Below, in pieces: positions 8,773 to 17,775 of a stretch of DNA of 64,000 nucleotides (position 1 is the stretch's first letter; each line of letters begins with the position of its first letter). Position numbers and translations under genes: made by a program. The notes under the pieces are model-generated. The model was not told the origin of the DNA and searched no databases. It saw only the letters and a list, made by a program, of their open reading frames with translations. This DNA comes from Streptomyces sp. (GTDB lineage: Bacteria > Actinomycetota > Actinomycetes > Streptomycetales > Streptomycetaceae), in the NCBI RefSeq assembly GCF_031181555.1, contig NZ_JAPSKQ010000006.1, forward strand, positions 17,720 through 81,719, given 5' to 3'.

Positions 8773-9921
8773 TCACAACCCCAGGGACTTGGCGATGATG
8801 ACCTTCATGACCTCGCTCGTCCCGGCGTAGATGCGGGTGATGCGCGCGTCCGCGTACAGCCGGGCGATCGGGTACTCCAGCATGTAGCCGTACCCGCCGA
8901 ACAGTTGGAGGCACCGGTCGACGGCTCGTGCCTGCACCTCCGTGCAGAACAGCTTGACCTTGGCGGCGTCGGCGCCGGATAGCCGGCCGTCGACCAGTTC
9001 GAGCACGGCCCGGTCCAGCACCGCCTGCGCGGCCTCCAATTCGGTTTCCACTGCTGCAAGTTCGAATTTCGTGTTCTGGAACGAGGCGACGGTGGTTCCG
9101 AACACCTCCCGTTCCTTGACGTACGCGATGGTGGTGTCGAGCGCCGCCCGCGCCTGCGCCACCGAGCCGACCGCCACGGTCATGCGCTCCTGCGGCAGGT
9201 TGTGCCCGAGGTACGCGAAGGCCCCGCCCTCCTCGCCGAGCCGGTTGGCGACGGGCACGCGGACGTCGTCGAAGGCCAGTTCCACGGTGTCCTGCGCCTT
9301 GATGCCCATCTTGTCCAGCACCCGCCCGCGCGTGAACCCGGGCATCCCGTCCTCCACCACCAGCAGCGTCAGTCCCGCCCGCCGGTCATCGGGGTCGTGG
9401 TCCGTGCGCGCCACCACGATCACCAGATCGGCCAGCAGCCCTCCGGTGATGAAGGTCTTCGCGCCGTTGAGGACGTAGGTGTCCCCGTCCCGTACGGCGG
9501 TGGTGCGGATCCCCGCGAGATCGGAGCCGGTGCCCGGCTCGGTCATCGCTATCGCGGTCAGCAGTGTGCCGGAGGCCAGGCCAGGGAACCAGCGCGCGCG
9601 CTGCTCCTGATCCGCGTAGGCGAGGAAGTAGGGTAGGACGACGTCGAGTTGGGTGCGGACCGTGCCCAGGGTGACCAGGGCGCGGGCCGCCTCCTCCTGG
9701 AGGACGACGTTGTAGCGGTAGTCGGGCTGCCCGCCACCGCCGTACTCCTCGGGGATGGCCATGCCCAGCAGGCCGAGCGAGCCGAGCCGCTCGAAGAACG
9801 AGCGGGGCAGCCGCCCGGCCTTCTCCCAGTCGGCGTGGTGCGGGACCACCTCCTTGGTCACGACGTCCCGGACGAGTTCCCGGAAGTCCTCGTGATCCGC
9901 GGTGAAGACGTCTCTGCGCAC
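8773..9921 (-). CDS. Acyl-CoA dehydrogenase
   Basis: FAD-dependent dehydrogenase of 382 residues that introduces the alpha,beta double bond into an acyl-CoA. It shows the family signatures TAIAMTEPGTGSDLAGI (FAD/substrate loop), FITGG, and near the C terminus FGGYGYMLEYPIARLYADAR followed by IYAGTSEVMK. The glutamate in GTSEVM is at the canonical catalytic-base position. The GTG start at 9921 is supported by CGGGAG just upstream and a sensible N terminus (FTADHEDFRELVR). The reading frame stays open far upstream only because of high GC. It lies 14 bases after the thiolase stop in the nine-gene operon. Substrate chain unknown. Confidence 0.93.
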   Translation of the reverse strand: MRRDVFTADHEDFRELVRDVVTKEVVPHHADWEKAGRLPRSFFERLGSLGLLGMAIPEEYGGGGQPDYRYNVVLQEEAARALVTLGTVRTQLDVVLPYFLAYADQEQRARWFPGLASGTLLTAIAMTEPGTGSDLAGIRTTAVRDGDTYVLNGAKTFITGGLLADLVIVVARTDHDPDDRRAGLTLLVVEDGMPGFTRGRVLDKMGIKAQDTVELAFDDVRVPVANRLGEEGGAFAYLGHNLPQERMTVAVGSVAQARAALDTTIAYVKEREVFGTTVASFQNTKFELAAVETELEAAQAVLDRAVLELVDGRLSGADAAKVKLFCTEVQARAVDRCLQLFGGYGYMLEYPIARLYADARITRIYAGTSEVMKVIIAKSLGL

Positions 9922-9935
9922 GGTGACTCCCGTCG

Positions 9936-11072
9936 TCAGTCGCCGAGTTCGACGACGGTGGCGTTCGCGGTGCCGCCGCCCTCGCACATGGTCTGCAGGC
10001 CGTAGCGGATGCCGTGTGCGCGCATGTGATGGATCATGCGGGTCATCAGCACCGCTCCCGAGGCCCCCAGCGGGTGGCCGAGCGCGATGGCTCCGCCGAG
10101 GGGGTTCAGCCGTTGCGGGTCCGCGCCGGTCTCGGCGAGCCAGGCCAGCGGGATCGGGGCGAACGCCTCGTTCACCTCGAACACACCGATCTCGTCGAGG
10201 GCGAGGCCCGCCTTGCGCAGCACCTTCTCGGTGGCCGGGATCGGCCCGGTGAGCATCAGCACCGGATCGGACCCGACGACCGCACCGGCCCGGTAGCGGA
10301 CCAGGGGAGCGAGCCCCAGCTCCCGTGCCTTGTGAGCCGTGGTGACCAGCAGGGCCGCGGCCCCGTCGGAGATCTGCGAGGCGTTGCCCGCGTGGAGCAC
10401 GCCGTCCTCCTGGAAGGAGGGCTTGAGCTTCGCGAGCGTGTCCGCGCTCGTCCCGCGCCGTATCCCCTCGTCGGCGTCGACCCCCGCCACGGGCACGATC
10501 TCCGCGGTGAACGCCCCTGCGTCCTGCGCCGCCGCCGCGCGCTCGTGCGAGAGCGCCGCGTACGCGTCGAGGTCCTCCCGCGAGAAGCCCCACTTCCGCG
10601 CGATCCGTTCCGCCGACATCCCCTGGTTGAAGGAGAAGCCCCGGTAGCGGTCCAGGACCTGCGGGCCGTACGGCATCCCGTCCGCCTTCGCGGCTCCCAG
10701 CGGCACCCGGCTCATCACCTCGACGCCACCCGCCACGACCACGTCCTGCTGGCCCGACAGGACTGCCTGCACGGCGAAGTCCAGCGCCTGCTGGCCCGAC
10801 CCGCACGCCCGGTTGACCGTCGTCCCCGGAACGCTCTCCGGCCAGCCCGCCGCGAGCACCGCGTACCGGCCGATGTTGCTCGACTGGTCGCCGATCTGGG
10901 ACACACAGCCCCAGACGACGTCGTCGACCACCTCCGGATCGATACCGGTCCGCTCCGCGAGGGCGTTCAGCACGGTCGCCGACAGGTCCGCCGGATGGAC
11001 GCCGGACAGTCCACCACCCCGCTTGCCGACGGCGGTGCGGACCGCACCGACGATCACCGCTTCCCGAGTCAC
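9936..11072 (-). CDS. Acetyl-CoA acyltransferase (thiolase)
   Basis: 378-residue thiolase that cleaves a 3-ketoacyl-CoA with CoA. All three active-site regions are present: the nucleophilic cysteine in VNRACGSGQQALDF (near residue 90), the histidine in GGAIALGHPLGASGAV, and the second cysteine in MCEGGGTANATV. The NEAFAPI loop is also intact. The GTG start at 11072 overlaps the upstream crotonase stop by four bases (GTGA). This is the only complete classical thiolase of the nine-gene operon, so it is the likely final step of its beta-oxidation cycle. Confidence 0.94.
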   Translation of the reverse strand: MTREAVIVGAVRTAVGKRGGGLSGVHPADLSATVLNALAERTGIDPEVVDDVVWGCVSQIGDQSSNIGRYAVLAAGWPESVPGTTVNRACGSGQQALDFAVQAVLSGQQDVVVAGGVEVMSRVPLGAAKADGMPYGPQVLDRYRGFSFNQGMSAERIARKWGFSREDLDAYAALSHERAAAAQDAGAFTAEIVPVAGVDADEGIRRGTSADTLAKLKPSFQEDGVLHAGNASQISDGAAALLVTTAHKARELGLAPLVRYRAGAVVGSDPVLMLTGPIPATEKVLRKAGLALDEIGVFEVNEAFAPIPLAWLAETGADPQRLNPLGGAIALGHPLGASGAVLMTRMIHHMRAHGIRYGLQTMCEGGGTANATVVELGD

Positions 11073-11881
11073 GTCTCGTCCTCCGATCGTCCGGCACTCG
11101 CGCCGGGCACCGCCCAGCCGCCGGTGAAATGGGCATCGCGTTTTCCGGCGAAGGCCGCGTACGCCTCCCGTACGTCGGCGGTCGCGAAGTTCGCCGCCTG
11201 CGCCCGCGCCTCGCCGGCGAGCGCCTCGCGCAGGGTGCGGTCGGCGCCCTCGTTGAGCAGCGCCTTGGTCTGGGCGAGGGCCACGGGGGCGCCGGCCGCC
11301 AGACGCGCGGTGAGGCCGTCGACGAAGGCGTCCACCTCTCCGGCGTCCACCACCCAGGTCACGAGGTTCAGCGCGCGGGCTTCCTCGGCGTCGATCGTCT
11401 CCGTCAGCAGTGCGAGCCGTTTCGCCTGCTGGAGACCGACCAGCCGCGGCAGCAGCCAGGAGCCGCCGCAGTCGGGGGAGAGCCCCCGCCGCGTGAAGAT
11501 CTGCGAGAACCTCGCCTGAGGTGTCGCCACGACCAGGTCGCAGCCCAGCGCGAGGTTCCAGCCCGCGCCCACCGCCACCCCCGTCACCTTGGCGACCGTC
11601 GGCACGGGCAGCTCGTGCAACAGCAGCGTCACGTCGGTCAGGGTGCGCATGCGGTACACGGGGTGGACGTCGCTGAGGCCCTTGGAGATGTCGGCGCCCG
11701 AGCAGAAGGCGCCGCCCGCCCCGGTGAGGACCAGCGCGCGGACGCTCCGGTCCCGTCCGGCGTCGTCGAGCGCGGTGCGCAGCGCCTCCCACAGCTCGGC
11801 GTCGATCGCGTTCTTGCGGTGCGGGCGGTTCAGCGTCAGGGTCCGCACCCCCTCGGCGTCGTCGGTGAGGAGAACGGTCAC
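11069..11881 (-). CDS. Enoyl-CoA hydratase/isomerase, PaaG-like
   Basis: 270-residue crotonase-fold enzyme. CoA and oxyanion motifs are clear (LTLNRPHRKNAID, GAGGAFCSGADI). The two hydratase glutamates are missing: the first position reads GAGWNLALGCD. The second region reads FTRRGLSPDCGGSWLLPRL, very like PaaG, where the aspartate before GG is the catalytic base for double-bond isomerisation. An isomerase role (shifting a 3-enoyl double bond or a related ring step) is therefore more likely than simple hydration. The GTG start overlaps the CoA-transferase stop and its own stop overlaps the thiolase start, both by four bases, so it sits mid-operon with tight coupling. Confidence 0.9.
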   Translation of the reverse strand: MTVLLTDDAEGVRTLTLNRPHRKNAIDAELWEALRTALDDAGRDRSVRALVLTGAGGAFCSGADISKGLSDVHPVYRMRTLTDVTLLLHELPVPTVAKVTGVAVGAGWNLALGCDLVVATPQARFSQIFTRRGLSPDCGGSWLLPRLVGLQQAKRLALLTETIDAEEARALNLVTWVVDAGEVDAFVDGLTARLAAGAPVALAQTKALLNEGADRTLREALAGEARAQAANFATADVREAYAAFAGKRDAHFTGGWAVPGASAGRSEDET

Positions 11882-13065
11882 CGCACGGCCCCCTCTTCGC
11901 GCAGTGCCACGATCTCCTCGTCGGTGAGACCGAGTTCGCAGAGCACGGCGTCCGTGTGCTCGCCCAGCGCGGGCACCGCCCCCATCGGCGGCTCGTACCC
12001 CGCGATCACGGGAGGCGGAAGCAGGGCGGGCACCGGTCCGCCCGGCGTGTCGATCTCCCGCCAACGGCCGCGGGCCGCCAGATGCGGGTGCGCCAGGACG
12101 TCGGCCTGGGTGTTGAAGCGGGAATTGCCGATCCCGGCGGCGTCCGCCCGGGCCTGGATGTCCGCCAGGTCGTGCCGTGCGCACCAGGCGGTGATCTCGG
12201 CGTCCAGGACGGCCCGATGCTCCACCCGCCCGGCGTTGGTGCGGAACCGCTCGTCGTCCGCCAGATCGGGCCGACCGAGCAGTTCCCGGGCCAGACGCTG
12301 CCATTCGCGGTCGTTGGTGGTGCCGAGGACGACCGTGTGCCCGTCGGCGGTCCGGTGGGCGCCGTACGGGGACACGGCGGGCGAGCCCATGCCGAGCGGC
12401 TGCTGCTCGACCCCGGAGTGCCGGGTGTACGTCAGCGGGTAGCCCATCAGCTCCGTCATCGTGTCGAACAGGCTCACCGCGACGGACGCGGTCGGCCGAC
12501 CGCGTCCCTTGCCGTGCAGCAGGGCCAGGACGGAGAGCGCCGCGTACAGGCCGCTGCACACGTCGGCCACCGGTGGGCCCGGCTTGGCGGGCGCCCCCGG
12601 GTGTCCGGTCACCGCGCACGCCCCCGACTCGGCCTGGACGAGCAGGTCGTAGGCGCGCTTGTGGGACAGCGGGCCGCCGGGACCGTACCCGTCGATCTCG
12701 ACGGCGATCAGGCCCGGGTGGGCGGCCTCCAGATCGGCGGGGGACAGGCCCAGCTTGGCGGTCGTACCGGGGGTGAGATTGGAGACCAGCACGTCGGCGC
12801 GGTCCAGCAACCGGTGCAGCACGCCGAGGCCGGAGTCGGTCTTCAGGTCCAGCGCGACCGACTCCTTGCCCCGGTTGACCCACACGAAGTGGGCCGCGAG
12901 GCCGCCCACGACATCGTCGTAGTGCCGCGCGAAGTCCCCGCCCCGGGGGTTCTCCACCTTGATCACCCGCGCGCCGAAGTCGCCGAGGGTGCGGGTGCAC
13001 ATCGGCGCCGACACGGCCTGCTCCAGCGCCACCACGGTGACCCCGGCCAGCGGTCCCTCCGTCAC
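11878..13065 (-). CDS. CaiB/BaiF family CoA-transferase
   Basis: 395-residue family III CoA-transferase in the normal order: N-terminal GVTVVALEQAVSAPMCTRTL, then VIKVENPRGGDFAR, NRGKESVALDLK, and the likely catalytic aspartate in PPVADVCSGLYAAL. The small domain (GAHRTADGHTVVLGTT through GIGNSRF) and the C-terminal return segment follow. Such enzymes move CoA between carboxylic acids without forming a free acyl-CoA, recycling the activated state. ATGA overlap with the ligase upstream and GTGA overlap with the crotonase downstream place it in the nine-gene operon. Donor and acceptor acids are unknown. Confidence 0.93.
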   Translation of the reverse strand: MTEGPLAGVTVVALEQAVSAPMCTRTLGDFGARVIKVENPRGGDFARHYDDVVGGLAAHFVWVNRGKESVALDLKTDSGLGVLHRLLDRADVLVSNLTPGTTAKLGLSPADLEAAHPGLIAVEIDGYGPGGPLSHKRAYDLLVQAESGACAVTGHPGAPAKPGPPVADVCSGLYAALSVLALLHGKGRGRPTASVAVSLFDTMTELMGYPLTYTRHSGVEQQPLGMGSPAVSPYGAHRTADGHTVVLGTTNDREWQRLARELLGRPDLADDERFRTNAGRVEHRAVLDAEITAWCARHDLADIQARADAAGIGNSRFNTQADVLAHPHLAARGRWREIDTPGGPVPALLPPPVIAGYEPPMGAVPALGEHTDAVLCELGLTDEEIVALREEGAVR

Positions 13066-14648
13066 CGGCGCCCACCGTCCCCGTACCGGGCGCGCAGGTC
13101 GTCCTTGAGGACCTTCAGGCTGGCGTTGCGGGGCAGCGCGTCCACGAACCGGACGTGCCGGGGCACCTTGAAGTTGGCCATGTGCTCACGCGCCCACGCC
13201 ACGACGTCCTCCTCGGTGGGGTCGGCGCCGGGTGCGGGCACGACGAAGGCGCAGCCGACCTCGCCCATGCGCGCGTCCGGCACGCCGATGACCGCCACCT
13301 GCGCGATGTGCTCGCAGCCGAGCAGCAGCTTCTCGATCTCGGCCGGGTAGGCGTTGAAGCCGCCGACGATGTACATCTCCTTCTTGCGGTCGACGATCAC
13401 GAGGTTGCCCGCCGCGTCGAGGTGTCCGATGTCCCCGGTGTGCAGCCAGTCGTCGCCGTCGATCGCCGCGGCGGTGGCCTTGGGATCGTCCCAGTAGCCC
13501 TGGGTGACGTTGTAGCCGCGGACCTGTATCTCCCCGTCCCGGCCCGGCGGGACCTCCTGCCCGGACGCGTCGGTGAGGCGGACCTCCACGTCGGGGATGG
13601 GCCGTCCGGTCGTGCGGGCCACCGTCTCCTCGGTGTCACCGGGCCGGGTGGTGGTCACCAGCGCGGTCGACTCGGTGAGGCCGTAGGCGCTCAGCACGAC
13701 GTCGAAGGACAAGTCCTTCTTCATGGCGCGGATCAGGGACTCCGGGATGGTGGAGCCGCCCGTCATGGACACCCGCAGGGACGACAGGTCGCGGCCCGGG
13801 CGGCCGGGGTGGTGGATCAGGTCGTGGAAGATGGTGGGCGGGCCGAGCAGGATGCTGACCCGTTCCCGCTCGATCACCTCGAGCGCCCGCCCCGCGTCGA
13901 AGACGGCCATCGGGATCACCGTCACGCCGTGCAGGAACGAGGCGAGCCAGCCCGCCTTGTAGCCGAAGCAGTGGAAGAACGGCGGGATGACCAGGAAGCT
14001 GTCGGAGGCGCGGAAACCGTACTCCGAGGACATCCAGCCGTAGGCGCGCAGGGACTGCCCGTGAGTGAGGACGACGCCCTTGGGATGGCCGGTGGTGCCG
14101 GAGGTGAACATCACGTCGCTGACGTGGTCCGGGGTGAGCCGGTCGATGGCCTCGTGCGCCTGCGCCGGCCCGGATCCCAGCTCCAGGAATCGCTCCCACG
14201 TCACGTCGGCCGTACCGGGTGCGCCCGGCAGTGACACCGTGGTGCGCAGCGCGGGCAGCTCCGGGTCCGCCCGCCTGAGGTCGGCCGTGTAGTCGTTGCC
14301 CAGGAAGGACGCGGCGGCGAAGAGGGCCTTGGCACCGGACTTGCGCAGGATGTAGGAGAGTTCCCGTGCCTTGAACCGGGTGTTGAGCGGGACGACGACG
14401 CCTCCGGCGCCCTGGATGCCGAGGGCCGCCACGATCCACTCCACCGAGTTCGGGGCGCACAGGCCCACTCGGTCGCCCGGTCCGATGCCCAGGGCCTGCG
14501 CCGAGGCGACGGCCCGCACCATCAGACCCTCCAGCTCGCGGAACCCGATGCGCCGGTCCCCCTCGACGAGTGCGGTCGCGTCGCCGAACCGCCGCGCGGC
14601 GGCTCTGACCACGTTCGGAATGCTCTGGAACTCCTGGTCGTGTCGCAT
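13062..14648 (-). CDS. Acyl-CoA ligase, FadD3-like
   Basis: 528-residue AMP-forming ligase that activates a carboxylic acid to its CoA thioester using ATP. The phosphate-binding loop is FTSGTTGHPKGVVLTHG. The segment FFHCFGYKAGWLASF, the YGLTEST motif and the hinge region LHTGDIG...VDRKKEMYIVGGFNAYP are intact. The C-terminal catalytic lysine lies in NASLKVLK; the usual glycine two residues before it is leucine, a minor variation. The FFH.FGYKAG pattern and overall layout resemble actinobacterial FadD3 (a ring-propionate ligase of steroid catabolism) and the ligase at 55028. Fourth gene of the nine-gene operon. Whether the substrate is a cyclic propionate is inference only. Confidence 0.92.
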   Translation of the reverse strand: MRHDQEFQSIPNVVRAAARRFGDATALVEGDRRIGFRELEGLMVRAVASAQALGIGPGDRVGLCAPNSVEWIVAALGIQGAGGVVVPLNTRFKARELSYILRKSGAKALFAAASFLGNDYTADLRRADPELPALRTTVSLPGAPGTADVTWERFLELGSGPAQAHEAIDRLTPDHVSDVMFTSGTTGHPKGVVLTHGQSLRAYGWMSSEYGFRASDSFLVIPPFFHCFGYKAGWLASFLHGVTVIPMAVFDAGRALEVIERERVSILLGPPTIFHDLIHHPGRPGRDLSSLRVSMTGGSTIPESLIRAMKKDLSFDVVLSAYGLTESTALVTTTRPGDTEETVARTTGRPIPDVEVRLTDASGQEVPPGRDGEIQVRGYNVTQGYWDDPKATAAAIDGDDWLHTGDIGHLDAAGNLVIVDRKKEMYIVGGFNAYPAEIEKLLLGCEHIAQVAVIGVPDARMGEVGCAFVVPAPGADPTEEDVVAWAREHMANFKVPRHVRFVDALPRNASLKVLKDDLRARYGDGGRR

Positions 14649-14661
14649 GACGGGACTCCGT

Positions 14662-15810
14662 TCAGCCGCGGCCGTCGGCCGGCAGACGCAGCAGGCGTTT
14701 GGCGATGATGTTCCGCTGGATCTGGGACGTCCCGCCGTAGACGGACGCGGCCCTGGAGTAGAGGTAGTCGCCGAAGACCTCCCCGCCCTCCCCGTGCAGT
14801 TCCTCGGGGAAGACCTTCAGCGCCGTCTCGTACAGCCGCTGCTCGGCACGGGTCATCAGCAGTTTGTCGACGGAGGACTCCGGGCCCGCGGCCCGGCCGG
14901 CCAGGCGTTCGGCGGTGCGGCGGCGGGAGTGGGCCACCAGGACCCGGTAGTCGACGACGCACCGGCCGATGTCCGACAGCAGCCCGTCGGCGAGGGTGCC
15001 GCGGCGCTCGTGGGCCCGGCGCCGCAGCCGCTCGATCAGCAGCCCGTACTTGGACAGGTGGCCGGTGTCCAGGGCGTTGCGCTCGTACGCCACGGTCGTC
15101 ATCGCCAGTGCCCACCCGTCACCCTCGGCGCCGATGCGCTCGGACTCCGCCAGACGGACGTCGTCGAGGAACAGTTCGCAGAACTCGTCGTCACCGTTGG
15201 CCGCGCGCAGCGGCCGCACAGTCACCCCTGGACGGTCCAGGGGCAGCACGAACGCCGATATCGAGGTGTGTGGGGGCGTGGTGGGGCCGGTGCGGGCCAG
15301 CAACAGGCACAGACCGGAGTATTGGGCGTAACTGGTCCATAACTTCTGGCCGTTGATAATGTAGTGGCCGTCCGCGCCGCGATCGGCTCGGGTGCTCATC
15401 CCGGCCAGGTCCGAGCCGGCGCCCGGCTCGCTGAAGCCCTGGCACCAGACGTCGTCGCCCGCGAGCATGCGCGGCAGCAACCGGCGGCGCTGCTCCTCGG
15501 AACCGAACTCCAGCAGGGCGTGGGCCAGATACCCGATGCGCGGGACTCCCGGCGCGCCCCGTGCTCCCAGCTCGTCGCTGACCACGACCTGGTGCAGGGA
15601 GGTCAGTCCGCGTCCGCCGTACTCCCGCGGCACGTCGAGACCGACCCAGCCGCCGGAGTGCAGCATGCGGTGCCAGCGGTGCAGGAAGACCGGGACCGGC
15701 TCGTCCGCGCCGCGAGCGGGGAGCGGGTGGTCGGCGAGCCAGGCGCGGAAGTCGCGACGCAGGCGTTCCAGGTCGGCCGGGTCGCCGAAGTCCAGGGGGA
15801 GGTCGGTCAT
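14662..15810 (-). CDS. Acyl-CoA dehydrogenase, large subunit of a probable heteromer
   Basis: 382-residue dehydrogenase, fully overlapping by ATGA with the shorter dehydrogenase gene before it. Motifs: WCQGFSEPGAGSDLAG and GQKLWTSYAQYSG, with the C-terminal flavin/adenine segment VYGGTSQIQRNIIAKRL. At the position where many dehydrogenases have the catalytic Glu (GTSE) this one has Gln, so the base must come from another helix, as in some FadE-type enzymes, or from the partner. A pair of a ~380-residue and a ~345-residue dehydrogenase translated together matches the alpha2beta2 FadE/ChsE heterotetramers known from mycobacterial steroid side-chain degradation, which act on bulky ring-bearing acyl-CoAs. 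Confidence 0.9.
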   Translation of the reverse strand: MTDLPLDFGDPADLERLRRDFRAWLADHPLPARGADEPVPVFLHRWHRMLHSGGWVGLDVPREYGGRGLTSLHQVVVSDELGARGAPGVPRIGYLAHALLEFGSEEQRRRLLPRMLAGDDVWCQGFSEPGAGSDLAGMSTRADRGADGHYIINGQKLWTSYAQYSGLCLLLARTGPTTPPHTSISAFVLPLDRPGVTVRPLRAANGDDEFCELFLDDVRLAESERIGAEGDGWALAMTTVAYERNALDTGHLSKYGLLIERLRRRAHERRGTLADGLLSDIGRCVVDYRVLVAHSRRRTAERLAGRAAGPESSVDKLLMTRAEQRLYETALKVFPEELHGEGGEVFGDYLYSRAASVYGGTSQIQRNIIAKRLLRLPADGRG

Positions 15811-16847
15811 CGCGTCTTCTCCGGTTCGGCCGTCGCGGAAGCCGGATGCCCGGCCGTGCCGGACCGGTCTCCGTCCGGGGCGGCGGCGAGGGGATCGGCC
15901 AGAACGGGCAGCAGGTCGGCCGTGGTCGCGAGCAGGCCGGCCCCCACGAGGACCCGGCGCAGGTACAGATGGGCGACGTGCTCCCAGGTCTGGGCGATGC
16001 CGCCGAACACCTGCATCCCCGCGTACACCGCCTCGACCGCCGAGGTGTTCACCTCCGCCTTGGCCACCCGGGCCGCCGCCAGCGCCCGGTCCGGCGGCTC
16101 GTGGTCCAGACACCAGGCGGCGTACCGGGTGGCACTGGCGCACGCCTCGACCAGGACCGTGGCGTCGGCGAGCAGATGCTGCACCGCCTGGAAGGACCCG
16201 ATCAGCCGTCCGTACTGGCGGCGGTCACGGGCGTAGTCCGTGCTCAGTTCCACGAAGGCACCCGCCGCGCCGACCAGTTCGGCGGCCACGACGACCAGGG
16301 CGTACGACTGCCAGCGCTGCCCGTCCTTGAAGCCGAGGCGTCCGACGACCTCCCCGTCACCGTCGTCGGAGACCGTGCGCACGGCGCGCAGCAGGTCGGC
16401 CGTCCGTGTGGGCGGGCCCAGGGCGATCCGCCGCACGGTCCCGTCGGGGGCGACGTGCAGTGCGCAGTCGGCCGCGTCGCAGTCCCAGGCGACCAGAGGG
16501 GAAGCGGACCGTTGCGGGAAGCGCAGGTCGTGGGCGAGGGCGATCGTCGGGCGGGACGCGGTGACCGTGATCCCGAGCAGGCGCAGCAATTCCGGGGCGA
16601 GGAGGGCCGTCCCGAGCAGGGACGTCGTCAGCGGCTGCCTGCCGTGTTCCTCGGCGAGCAGCGCGCACTCCTGCGCCGTCGCGGCGGGCGGGGAGGCGAG
16701 GCGCAGTTCCGCGAGGCCCAGCTCGTCCAGCGCCTTCTGCGCGGCCGTGCGGGTCTGCGGCTCGATCTCGTCGGCGGACCCGACGCGGTAGCGGGTCGCG
16801 AACGTCCGCAGCATGTCGCGGACCAGGGTGAACTCCTCGGCCTCCAC
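15807..16847 (-). CDS. Acyl-CoA dehydrogenase, small subunit of a probable heteromer
   Basis: 346-residue divergent dehydrogenase. The N-terminal half is weakly conserved (ALDELGLAELRL, EEHGRQPLTTSLLGTALLA). The C-terminal domain is recognisable from SFQAVQHLLADATV and VFGGIAQTWEHVAHLYLRR. The EPGxGSD loop seen in its partner is absent. The GTG start at 16847 has a near-perfect AGGAGG upstream and lies two bases after the crotonase stop; a longer frame upstream is not needed. The stop overlaps the large-subunit ATG by four bases. Known FadE heteromers have one subunit supplying the base and the other completing the FAD site, and this split fits that model. Confidence 0.87.
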   Translation of the reverse strand: MEAEEFTLVRDMLRTFATRYRVGSADEIEPQTRTAAQKALDELGLAELRLASPPAATAQECALLAEEHGRQPLTTSLLGTALLAPELLRLLGITVTASRPTIALAHDLRFPQRSASPLVAWDCDAADCALHVAPDGTVRRIALGPPTRTADLLRAVRTVSDDGDGEVVGRLGFKDGQRWQSYALVVVAAELVGAAGAFVELSTDYARDRRQYGRLIGSFQAVQHLLADATVLVEACASATRYAAWCLDHEPPDRALAAARVAKAEVNTSAVEAVYAGMQVFGGIAQTWEHVAHLYLRRVLVGAGLLATTADLLPVLADPLAAAPDGDRSGTAGHPASATAEPEKTR

Positions 16848-16849
16848 GC

Positions 16850-17650
16850 TCAGTCCTCCTCGGGGACGGCCGGGCGGCGGTGTGCCCGGGAGGCCAGCTC
16901 GTTGACGATCCGGATGTGGTCCGGGCTGGTCATCGTGGACCGCTCGGCCAGCAGGGCCGCCTCCATGGCACCCCGTGACACCTGCTCCACCATCGTGGCC
17001 AGCGCCGCCTTGGTGGCGCGCAGCGCCTCCGCGGGCTGGGCGGCCAGCCGGTGGGCGAGCGCGAGGGCCTCGTCCATCAGGTCGGCGGGCGCGACGCTCC
17101 TGTTGGCCAGCCCCCGTTCGACCGCCGTGGCGGCCGGGATCCGGTCGCCGGTGAACAGGTACTCCTTGACCCGCAGCAGACTCGTCAGCAGCGGCCACAG
17201 CGTCACCCCGCCGTCACCGGCCACCAGACCGACCGACACATGGGGGTCGGCGAGATAGGCGTCCTCGGCCATCAGGACCAGGTCGCACCCCAGGGCCAGG
17301 CTGCATCCCAGGCCCACCGCGGGACCGTTGACCGCCGCGACCACGGGGAGCGGGAAACGCATCATCTCCGTCTGGATGGTCCGGTCGAGCCGGATCGAGC
17401 GCTCCCGCAGTTCCGGGTCGTCGTGGTGGCGGAGCAGGTGGTCGAAGTCGCCGCCGGCGCTGAACGCCCGTCCGGCTCCGGTCAGGACCACCGCCCGGGC
17501 CTTGCTGTCCTCCGCCAATTCCCCCCACACCTCGGACAACCGGCGGTGCAGTTCCTCCGACACACCGTTGAGGCGCTCAGGCCGGTTCAGTGTGACGACG
17601 CGGACGTCGCCGTCGGCGGTCACGGTCAGGACGGGGCTCACGTCGCTCAT
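16850..17650 (-). CDS. Enoyl-CoA hydratase/isomerase family protein
   Basis: 266-residue crotonase-fold protein, first gene of the nine-gene minus-strand operon. The CoA/oxyanion motif is GAGRAFSAGGDFDHL. The first hydratase glutamate position reads GLGCSLALGCD (no Glu). The second region reads DPHVSVGLVAGDGGVTLWPL, where the aspartate before GG is kept, so isomerase-type or other crotonase chemistry is more likely than hydration. Its promoter gap (17651-17775) is unusual in carrying both a GGTCAGACC GntR-type site at 17668 and a GAGAAT-type palindrome at 17705, indicating control by two regulators. Confidence 0.9.
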   Translation of the reverse strand: MSDVSPVLTVTADGDVRVVTLNRPERLNGVSEELHRRLSEVWGELAEDSKARAVVLTGAGRAFSAGGDFDHLLRHHDDPELRERSIRLDRTIQTEMMRFPLPVVAAVNGPAVGLGCSLALGCDLVLMAEDAYLADPHVSVGLVAGDGGVTLWPLLTSLLRVKEYLFTGDRIPAATAVERGLANRSVAPADLMDEALALAHRLAAQPAEALRATKAALATMVEQVSRGAMEAALLAERSTMTSPDHIRIVNELASRAHRRPAVPEED

Positions 17651-17667
17651 GCGGCGATGGTATTAAA

Positions 17668-17676
17668 GGTCAGACC
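17668..17676. promoter_or_regulatory. GntR (FadR-type) operator GGTCAGACC, site 1
   Basis: GGTCAGACC, flanked AAA/GAT, lies 17-25 bases upstream of the first ATG of the nine-gene operon. GGTCnGACC is a palindrome of the kind bound by FadR-subfamily GntR proteins. The same nine bases with the same AAA on the left recur at 20622 in front of the operon that encodes the GntR protein. A position this close to the start codon suggests repression by blocking the promoter. Confidence 0.65.
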
Positions 17677-17704
17677 GATATTGTCAATGGTGTTACCTTA
17701 AAAC

Positions 17705-17719
17705 GAGAATATCGTTCTC
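17705..17719. promoter_or_regulatory. Palindromic operator (GAGAAT-N3-ATTCTC family), one mismatch
   Basis: GAGAATATCGTTCTC with outer C/G extending the symmetry to 17 bases. It differs from the family consensus only by G for A at the first base of the right arm. It lies 55-69 bases upstream of the nine-gene operon, next to the GntR-type site at 17668. Confidence 0.7.
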
Positions 17720-17775
17720 GCATAGGTAGGGACTCACGTGGCCCGCCTTCCGGACAGGAGGACCCCGATCGGTGG

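Noticed and set aside
8773..11136. A 787-codon frame fusing the dehydrogenase to an N-terminal extension
   Set aside because: The upstream part is a shadow of the thiolase gene; a GTG with a good ribosome-binding site at 9921 gives a normal-length dehydrogenase.
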